This document shows, in pieces, positions 56,023 through 64,000 of a stretch of 64,000 bases of DNA; positions within the stretch are counted from its first letter, which is position 1; the number at the start of each line of letters is the position of its first letter. The notes beneath the pieces are model-generated. The model saw only the letters and a program-made list of their open reading frames with translations. It was not told the origin of the DNA and ran no database searches. The position numbers and the translations under genes were made by a program. Origin of the DNA: Lucifuga dentata (taxonomy: Eukaryota > Chordata > Actinopteri > Ophidiiformes > Bythitidae); NCBI GenBank assembly GCA_014773175.1, contig VXCM01002097.1, forward strand, positions 48,225 to 112,224, written 5' to 3'.

Positions 56023-59000
56023 TGAGAATTTGCTTTTGGAAGGTTATAATCATAGGATTAATTAGACTGAGTTAGACTGACTCTTACCATGGACACTTCT
56101 CACAGAAGACATTTTAGCTGCAGGTATTACCAACAGGATTAAAGGACCATACCATACCGGTGATTTTACATGTTTCAGCCCAGTAAATACGACCCACATA
56201 CATGTTACATTACTGCCATCCATTTTCCACAATATACTACTGGAGTGCATAGGCGTCATTTAACTGGAGATGCTGGGGGACATGTCCCCACCACTTTATG
56301 AAATGGCCAATTTTGTCCCCATCACTTTTTTAAAGCATAATTTGTTAAAAAATGTTCTGAAAAAGAGCTTGCACCAAGAAATGTTAACTAACAAATTACA
56401 ATGTTTTGAGGAAGGTTTATTTGTACAATAAGAAACAATGCAATGTAAATATAGAAGAAACAAATGTGCTTTGTCCAAATGTAGCCCTCCTATGGATGAT
56501 TTAAGGGATAGGCTCTGAGCTCATTTGTATATTCAACTTACTAATTGTTACTCTGATTTACTCAGTGTGTATATCTTGGGTCACCCAAACTAACGTTAGC
56601 TCTCAAATACAGATAAGTAGTAATAAACAAAGATATGACTCTAAAATTAGTGATCTAACCCTTTAAAATAATATAGAATCACCACAAATCAGGTAATCTT
56701 TAGTGCAAACAACCAAATATCACCAAATAAGTACAAAAAAAAAAAATACTAAACAGATTAAAATAAAATATACAAATTCAAACAGAAACATTTCAAGTGT
56801 TTTTTCTCTTTACCCAAATAAGAAAAAGTATTTTCTTCACAAACTACAACAATGTGTGTCTCTCTCAACACTTCTCATCAGATTGTCTCTTATTTTCAAC
56901 CACTATATGAAAAACCACACACCCTTATAAGCCGGCAAAAATAAACAAATAAGATAAAACGTCGCAGGCCTGATTTGGTACCTTCTTTCCACAATGTTCT
57001 GTCTGTCCAAGAGTCCTACCTGTCCCCAGTCTCAGCAGGTGCNTGGTACCTTCTTTCCACAATGTTCTGTCTGTCCAAGAGTCCTACCTGTCCCCAGTCT
57101 CAGCAGGTGCGAAAGATGGAGGAACGGGCGGATTCATGTTGACGGCAATCTGATTTTCCCTCGTTGCCAGAGGAACTCTGAGCATTCCCGGTAGCCCAGA
57201 GCGCTATCTGGTTAACGTCCTCTGTTTCCAGATCGAAAACAGTCCAGAAGAATCCACTTTGTCCAGCTGGGTTAGCGAAACAACGGCGGATAGTCCTCCT
57301 CACGAAGCTAATGCTAATCCCTCTCACTTAGCTAGCATTAGCAAGTGGAGCTGACGCACTTTAACCAGGACGCAACAAACTTCGGGCTGAAAGTTTGTCA
57401 GTCGCTCCCTCAAACGTACAGTGTCTATNTAACCAGGACGCAACAAACTTCGGGCTGAAAGTTTGTCAGTCGCTCCCTCAAACGTACAGTGTCTATGTTT
57501 TTACAGATTGTCTCTCTGACAGTCCAAAACACAAGAAAAATAACAATAAGAGCAAAAAAACAGAAACGGCTAATTTTCTCTCCGTCTCTTCAGCTCTCTC
57601 CCTTCTCACGTCTCTCTTCTCTGACCACGCCCCCATCTGCATTCTCATGAATTAACCAATAGGAACAAGTAAAACTAATGGTCAAACGTCACTGCTTTAA
57701 AGGACTATTCCTGCAAATATTAGCTTTTAACAAAATGATTAAAATGAATATCTACAATTGTTTTTAACATTTCAGCAATAAACATTCACAAAGTGACATG
57801 ACATATGAAATAACAGTATTTTAACCACATTTCAAATATGAACTCTTATTTATTTAACTGAATGATTTACCACACTTAACTATATTTATAAATTCAGTTT
57901 TACTTATTTATTCATTTTTCACCCGGGTTACACAAAAAAAAAACCTAACGCAAGATTAAAAAAAAAAAAANATTAAAAAAAAAAAAATGGATTTGATGTG
58001 ATGCACTTGTGCAGTCGACGTTGTTGTGTGTTTTATGCTGAGTATTTTCGTAGTGACTCTAGTACGCCCTTTTGATGCGCCGTTATGCTTTTTTTTCCTG
58101 CCTTAATTATCTACTCTGACCTCATACCAATCCCCTATTACATTGCCTAAAATCGCATATGTTGAAGGCCATTTAAAAAATGTTTTTTCATCTGAGCCCC
58201 TATGTCCCCATCACTTTTCAACACAAAGTGACGCCCTTGCTGGAGCAGTAAATATTAGGATTGTTTTTCCTACCTTTCAGACTGTCATAGGTTTCAGTTC
58301 CTATTATGTTATAAAAATTAGCTTTTACAGACTTGAAATGTACTTTAGATAAGTAATCCATTACAGCAAACCACATGGACAGATTTTTTTTTTTTTTTAA
58401 CTTACTTAATTTCACCAGTCCAACATGGAGCTACACTGAAGAAAATGTGTGTCTCCGCCAGGGAAAATAGTTCCAAGAGAAGATGGCTATACCAGAGAAA
58501 TTAAAACCACTCTGCCTTGTACATTTGGGCATAGCAGGGAAACATTAAATTTTAAGGCAGCTGTATCACCTGTCCTTTGAGTTTGAAATATCAGGGGATT
58601 TGGCAAAATAACATAAAAAATAAATTATAGTTTTATGTTTTGGAAAATGGTTGCAGTAACATCAAATCTATGCAGGTAGGATTTATTGAGCTCAAATATT
58701 CAAAAACCACCAGTATGGCCCTTTAAGGGCAGCTCTGTTCCATTTAGGTGTGTCTGTGAGCTGTGTATGGCTGCAGTACTACATATGTGTGTGGAAAGCA
58801 GCCGTTCTGTTAGACATGATTAGTGAAGACATGTTGGCGTGTTACAGGCTGGCTGAGAGTTTTTGCTGTGAGACGTGACGTGGTGGGAATCAGAGGAGTC
58901 CACAGCGGCATGTTCCTCTGCATGAGCAACACGGGAACTGCATACGCAGCGGTGTGTAGCCCACAGCACATGTCTGTAACACACACATCCATCATCCATC

Positions 59001-59739
59001 CATCCATACAGCCAGCCATCCATCCATACATCCATAAATCCATCCATCCATCCATACATCCATTAATCCATCCATATACCATCTATCCATCCATCCTGTC
59101 ATCTCTATGCCTGCTTATCTTATTTTGTTTGTTTTATATGTTTATTTTGATGTATATGTGTAAATAATGTTAAACTGCATATGAATTATATGGTTGTTTG
59201 GAAACATGTTTATATTTATTTACAGGTAAATCTTTGTGGATAACTGTAAATAAGCTTTACGCTGTAAATATAATGAAAAAGCAGGAAACAATAAGAGTTG
59301 AGCTGCATAAATATGTAGCGTGTAGGAGCTCATAAGTTATACTTCATCCTTCAGACATTTATTTAATGTCTACTTTTCTTTTTGTTTTCTTTGTTATATT
59401 GTCATGTCTGATATAAATAATAAACCAAACAATCCAGAGTTCATTTCCACAGAAGTTCCTTTAACACGTCTGAATCGAACGGTTTCTCATCCAGGAGCAG
59501 TTTTCTGATGAGTGCCTGTTTAAGGAGAACCTGGAGGAGAATCTCTACACCACCTACGCCTCCCTGCCTCATCCAGCCAACTACCTGGCTCTGTCCCACA
59601 GAGGAGAGGTNCCACCTACGCCTCCCTGCCTCATCCAGCCAACTACCTGGCTCTGTCCCACAGAGGAGAGGTGAAGAAAGGCAACAGGGTGAGCCGCCAC
59701 CAGCCCTGCACACACTTCCTGCCTCGGAGGAAACCCTGA
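54317..59739 (+). CDS. Fibroblast growth factor, FGF4/5/6-like secreted ligand
   Basis: Four coding exons: 54317-54550, 55760-55891, 58848-58951, 59495-59739. Exons 1 and 4 contain assembly duplications (65 bp at N 54428, 62 bp at N 59611) that shift the frame; with single copies the phases join into 195 residues ending RRKP. Residues 1-24 are a signal peptide ([14 protein letters not shown]). The FGF core starts at [18 protein letters not shown], then [50 protein letters not shown] and THFLPR. Exon 3 is 104 bases, the classic FGF middle exon. By eye the core is nearest FGF5 (CRVGIG, VGIRGV, ENxYxTYAS), but the long FGF5 tail is missing, so only the FGF4/5/6 group is claimed. An intron between signal and core regions is additional to the usual three-exon plan. 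ATG 54317 was chosen because the signal peptide follows; in-frame ATGs at 54200 and 54326 are alternatives. Confidence 0.92.
54364..54492. other. Assembly-seam duplication in FGF exon 1
   Basis: Two 64-bp copies flank N 54428. The extra 65 bases are not a multiple of three, so the gene looks frameshifted as assembled. Confidence 0.95.
55920..56030. repeat. (TG)n(AG)n microsatellite with assembly seam
   Basis: TG and AG runs just inside FGF intron 2, duplicated around N 55965 (61-bp copies). True allele length unknown. Confidence 0.9.
56139..58726. mobile_element. Old TTAA MITE split by a hAT element
   Basis: 56139-56247 (TTAAAGGACCATACCATACC...tactactggagtg) and 58240-58726 (ctggagcagtaaat...GTATGGCCCTTTAA) are one old copy. 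The hAT element at 56248-58239 lies between them. FGF intron 2. Confidence 0.75.
56248..58239. mobile_element. hAT element, non-autonomous, about 2 kb
   Basis: Begins CATAGGCGTCATTT and ends AAAGTGACGCCCTTG (inverse CAAGGGCGTCACTTT), with 8-bp flanks CTGGAGTG and CTGGAGCA that match at six positions and sit in a known host sequence. Subterminal 'gtccccaccactttatgaaa' mirrors 'gtccccatcacttttcaaca'. Contains seams at N 57043, 57429 and 57971, a GC-rich CpG-containing part (56960-57500), and no transposase. Confidence 0.8.
58980..59095. repeat. (ATCC)n tetranucleotide repeat
   Basis: Imperfect ATCC array directly after FGF exon 3, beginning 29 bases past the donor. It gives spurious GWMDGWM frames on the minus strand. 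Confidence 0.9.
59550..59672. other. Assembly-seam duplication in FGF exon 4
   Basis: Two 61-bp copies flank N 59611. The extra 62 bases shift the frame as assembled. Confidence 0.95.
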
Positions 59740-59982
59740 CGTGGGTCCTCCAACCAGAAAATTCCTGGAAGGTCAAGGATTCAAAGTTTCCTCAGCACCG
59801 GATCCAGACTCGGCAGCAGACCACAAACAAACAACAAATGTTACCTTATTCCATAATATTCAAAGGAACCTTAACAGAAACAGTTTGTGGAACTTTACAG
59901 GCACAAACCCACATTCTGGTCTTTTCATCTGAAGGCTGGTAACGTCTGCTCAGCTGGGACCTTTGACAACAGATTTCCATAT

Positions 59983-60255
59983 CATCCATCCATCCATTTT
60001 TTATACCTGTTTCTCCTGTTAAGGGTCATAGGGGGCTGGAGCCTAACACAGTGGTCACTGGGTGAGAGGCGGGGTTCACCTGGACAGGTCACCAGTCTAT
60101 GGCAGGACTGACACACAGAGACAGACAAACTCATTCAGTGAGTTTCCAATCCACCTGACTTGCATGTCTTTGGAGGTGGGAGGAAGCCGGAGCCACACAG
60201 ACACGGAGAGAACATGCAAACTCCACATAGAAAGGACCCAGTCAGACTCGAGGCA
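59983..60255 (-). mobile_element. LINE 3' tail (L2-like fish repeat) with ATCC tail
   Basis: Contains 'gggggctggagcctaacaca', 'gtgagaggcggggttcacct' and 'agaacatgcaaactccacat', the stereotyped 3' region of a common teleost LINE. It ends on the minus strand in GGATGGATGG (59983-59997). Starts about 240 bases after the FGF stop. Family name is from memory of the consensus. Confidence 0.6.
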
Positions 60256-61591
60256 CCAGATTTATACATGCTAAATCTTCAGAAATGTCACCCTGAGTCC
60301 ATTTATTCTTTTAAAGACATTTTTATCTAAAGTGACATACATGGGACTAATATTTGTTCATGATTCTTCTAATATGAAACTTGCACATACACAGCAAATA
60401 TTCCAGATTTAAGCATTTATTATTTCAGCTGCTGTTCTTCAGTTTGTTTAGTTTTAATGTATTTAATTAATTGAGTTGTTTTTTTCTATGCATCCAGCTG
60501 ATATGAACGATGCACATTTCCGTTTTTAGAAAAATGCAATTCATGGTTTCATTGTTAAAGTTAAGATATTTACATTACATCAATAGGAAGTACACATTCA
60601 ATAAATGTCACATTGCTGCCATCTAGTGGACAGACATGAGCATTACATCTCAACACGCCTCATTACCACACAGTACTACCCGATCCGGTACACAGTACTG
60701 GACAGAATACTTGCTGTGCTGTGTTCTGTAGTACAACGCTAGCTTGGGTGAAATGACGTTTTTATATTTTATCCTTACATTACTTTTATTTATTTCTTCA
60801 TTTTTTACTTATTTGTCAGGGACAATATACTCAACATTGCCACAAACAAATTATGTGCGACATGTGACTTACAAAAGCTAATTTGGAGTCTTCATCCTGT
60901 TCACGTTTTTAAATACAAACACAACACACACAATAATGTATTACAGTTGGGATTTTAGAAGTTTGAAGTTGAGTGTCTGGATTGTAAAAAAAAAAAAAAA
61001 AAAAANGTCCACACTAATATGGATATTTTACAAAACACATATTTTCCTCTGCATTTTGGCCTCTCATCCACACGCAAATGGCATTTTAGACCCGTAAAAA
61101 TTTTTTTTAACCAGCTTCTAAAGTGCAGATTTCTAAAAGCTTTGCTTTCTGTGGATCTGTGTGGACGTGTAAAATGGAGCTTTTGGGAAACATTGACTTC
61201 AGCATGTGCAAGCCAACCGGCATGCGTTTGTAGCCATTTGAGTGTTCTCACGTGGACAGAGATATTTTGTAAAACGATGTTTGTGTGGACATAATTTTTT
61301 TTAAAATGATGGGGGAAAATATCTGTTTAAAAAATATCTGTATTAGTGTGGACTAGGCCTTGGCTTCTTCACTTCTAACTGCAGCAGGAACAGGTAGCAA
61401 CCAAAATGCCCAGCAATGTGGCTGTTTTGCCCCACTGTGGAATTCAGGAGTGGTTGAGTCCAGATGCACTTTTTACTCAACGTCCAGTACAAAGAGAAAA
61501 AGTGTACCTGGACATAGCCACACCCACATTCCATAGTGGGGCAAAACCATCACATTTATGGGTGTGTCGGCCTTTTACCTGTTTCCGCTAC
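60256..61591. other. Unassigned AT-rich sequence
   Basis: No exon recognised. The segment 61010-61360 repeats 'gtgtggac' phrases and may be a MITE ('gtccacactaatat...tattagtgtggac' inverted ends at 61007-61020 and 61341-61353). The N at 61006 follows a poly-A run and is the one seam without a visible duplicated flank. Confidence 0.4.
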
Positions 61592-62114
61592 CAGTGCTTG
61601 AGATGGGCAAAAAAGGTGCCAGTACTCCCCTTATCACGTGCTGGTCACCATGTAGGGTTAGAGTTAGGGTTAGGGTTAGGGTTAGTTGGTCACCGATTAT
61701 CCACAGAGTTCACAGTGATTTTTGTTTTATTTAATGTGTGGCCTTTTGACTGTGAGAATGAAATTTTATTGGTCCCCATCCTCATCAAAGTTGCCCATGC
61801 TGGTATATATAAATACACGGCCTCCTAATTATTTATTTATTTTTTTAATATTTTATTTATCATTTCCAAACATAACAATAACACAACAAACAAACGGTCA
61901 AGACAAACAGAAAAAGAAAAAAAAAAAGGCCCCCAGTTTAATTCATCCGGCTGCAGCCTTTGCTGTGGTTTTCCTCTGCGTTGTTCTGCAGTAGAGTACA
62001 GAAGATTTCTGAGAGGTTCCGGTACTCCTGAAACTGTCCTGGTACTCTGAAATGAAAATCCCAGAGTACTCACCGGTACTGAGTACCGGTGAGTACTGGC
62101 CCTCTTCAACACTG
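61592..62114. mobile_element. hAT-like MITE containing telomere-type repeats
   Basis: Left end CAGTGCTTGAGATGGGC and right-end inverse CAGTGTTGAAGAGGGCC, both followed by a 'ccagtactc' block. Flanks TCCGCTAC and GCTGTTAC match at five of eight. Inside lie a TTAGGG run (61653-61684), a piece matching the 3' end of the hAT at 48636-49134 ('ggtccccatcctcatcaaag'), and a 33-nt quasi-palindrome (62065-62097). Confidence 0.55.
61653..61684 (+). repeat. Short interstitial telomeric repeat (TTAGGG)n
   Basis: About five TTAGGG units, one with a substitution (TTAGAG). Confidence 0.85.
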
Positions 62115-64000
62115 GCTGTTACAGTTCCAACTGAAGAAGAAACATCTTCAATCTGTTTTTTTTTTTCTCCAGTTTTGTGACTCAGTGTCAACCTTCTTGA
62201 CATCTTATACCACCTGAATGACTGACATGAACCTTCATACATAGATTGTGTTTCATTTGCCCTCTTCATCTGTTCATTCCATCCTCCTCTCCTCCTTTCT
62301 TTCCTTTTCTTTCCATCCTGAATCATTCCGAAATTATGAACATCCCCAAAATTGGAGATACAAAGTACTTTTCTTCATGAGTACGAGTATTTTTCCACAG
62401 TGGTACAGCTACTTTAGGTTGTGTACTTCTTTCAGCACTCAGGTGAGGTACCTGTGGTCTCTGTGGGACATGTTGCAAGTAGCAGGTGTCCAGTGGAGGC
62501 AGTGGACGGTGAATCTTCCCTCCTCTCTCTGCCTCTCTTTTCTTCCTCTTCATCTCATTCTCTGGCCCCTTCAGGACACATGAGTATGTAACCCAACCCA
62601 CAGAGCGGGAGGCAGAGTCATCTGATTCCCCCCCTCAACGCTGCAGGACTCACCTGCTCAGGTGTCCCTTTGTACAGGAGAGCAGCCACTACAGGAAGGC
62701 AGCCATTATTCAGGAGAGTGAGTGGGAAGAAGAAAGAACAAAGAGGAGGAGAAGAGAGAGAAGAAAGGACGGAGAGGAGAGGAGAGGAAAGGGAGAGGGG
62801 ACAGAAGAGAGATGGTCTCCAACACATGTATGATTAATTTTGGACAATGGCATCATGACGAAACCCTTCGAGGACATCAGTAAGTTGGACTTTTAAGCGG
62901 TCAAACCCAGGATTATCCTCCTCTCCATCATTTCCCATCCATCCATCCATCCATCTCTCTGTCATTGTGTCATCTGGTTTTTTTTTCAGATGATTCTACT
63001 GCTGCTACGCCAAACTCCCTTACAGTAAGTCAGCAAGGTGAACTCTTGACCTGGTTAGGCCTCGTTTAGGAAGTGCAGACAGGTTTCCTGTAAGGACTTG
63101 ATGCATGCAGACGTCGTTTTTCAGGCCAAATACATTTCATCTTCTTTACTACTTATTTTCTTTAAAATCTGATTTGACAGTTTTGTATTTTAAAGCATTC
63201 CAGATGGCAGCATTGCTGAATTATTGAAACATAAATGTTAATATAAATCTAAATCCATTGCTGTGAAAACAAAATTCTCTTTTAATAAGACGTTTGAGCC
63301 CAAAAACATCTGAGTACTTGATTTCTTCTCCTCAGGTTGTTAAAAGGAACATGTTAAGCTTTTTTTTAAAATTTCCTCTCATATTTATAGTGTCATATAG
63401 CAGGAGTTTGTGTTGAACGTTGTTAAAGTGTCAAAGCTGGAGGATAACACTTGTAGGAAGACAAACCAATAAGCCTGTCTATGATTGGTCCTTTACTTAC
63501 ATAACATGTTGACATCAACGTGTAACGTAATTGAATTTACCTGCCTACACCTGGTTAGACATGCCCACCTGTGAGTGAGTTTAGGTGAGGGTTTGTGCAG
63601 CATCAATCTTTACATGTTTGTTAAAACTTTGATTATACTCAGATTGAAACAATAAATAATTTTTTTTAAATGTCATGTAAACACGTGACATTTGAAAAAA
63701 AATTGTTCATGAGTGTATACCAAATAACCGACCTAAATAATACGACTGTAACTCAATTTATTCCACCAGATGCATTTCCTCACCTAGCTGAATCTCTTCA
63801 TACTCTGATTACGCAACACATCATGTATGTTCAGAAAATCACGGAATCCTATTAATTCCATCCATCTGTATGTTTTATTCACATTACTGACTTAATCAGA
63901 TTATAGCTTATAAATGCTCTGACAGTCAGGTGTTACCAGTGCAGACCTGATGCAACTGGCCAATCAGAAGAGAGCATGCTTTTTACTGGAGGGGGGGGGG
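62115..64000. other. Right-end non-coding sequence
   Basis: No supported exon. Contains a purine-rich tract (62700-62815), an (ATCC)n run (62938-62957), and at 63718-63866 a segment related to the sequence interrupted by the LINE remnant near 17240-17900. A terminal poly-G run ends the window. Confidence 0.4.

Noticed and set aside
58810..59082. Minus-strand frames rich in GWMDGWM
   Set aside because: Antisense of FGF exon 3 continued into the ATCC repeat.

Overview
The window is nuclear DNA of a ray-finned (teleost) fish. Genes are split by GT-AG introns, spaces are wide and AT-rich, CA and ATCC microsatellites are common, and the repeats are fish-type hAT, Harbinger and TTAA-target MITEs plus LINE tails. 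The proteins are clear vertebrate orthologues. Nothing looks prokaryotic: no operons, CRISPR arrays or rRNA, and no convincing tRNA.

Layout. (1) 1-6.2 kb is repeat-rich, with a three-level nest of transposons at 2.97-6.03 kb. (2) 6.26-11.57 kb, minus strand, is a seven-exon gene for a 411-residue SETDB1-like protein that ends by a stop codon right after the third Tudor domain, so it has no MBD, pre-SET or SET domain. (3) 11.6-19.7 kb is mostly non-coding, with LINE remnants, possible regulatory sequence and the insig2 3'UTR. (4) 19.79-24.5 kb, minus, is insig2. (5) 24.6-32.2 kb is gene-free. (6) 32.24-34.77 kb, minus, is an intronless utp14. (7) 35.04-50.25 kb, plus, is ccdc93 in 23 coding exons, divergent from utp14 across a 267-bp shared promoter. 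(8) 54.3-59.74 kb, plus, is a secreted fibroblast growth factor of the FGF4/5/6 type. (9) 59.8-64 kb is repeats and unassigned sequence.

In human 2q14, INSIG2 and CCDC93 are head-to-head neighbours. The same arrangement is kept here with an intronless utp14 placed between them, which suggests an inserted retrocopy. The genes do not form one pathway: insig2 acts in ER sterol sensing, utp14 in 18S rRNA processing, ccdc93 in the CCC endosomal recycling complex, the FGF in cell signalling, and the Tudor-only gene probably in reading histone marks.

The assembly carries 22 single N bases. Most are flanked by direct copies of about 60-74 bp, that is, overlapping contig ends that were never merged. 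Five lie in coding exons (two in utp14, one in insig2, two in the FGF) and must be collapsed before translation; both FGF ones would otherwise shift the frame.
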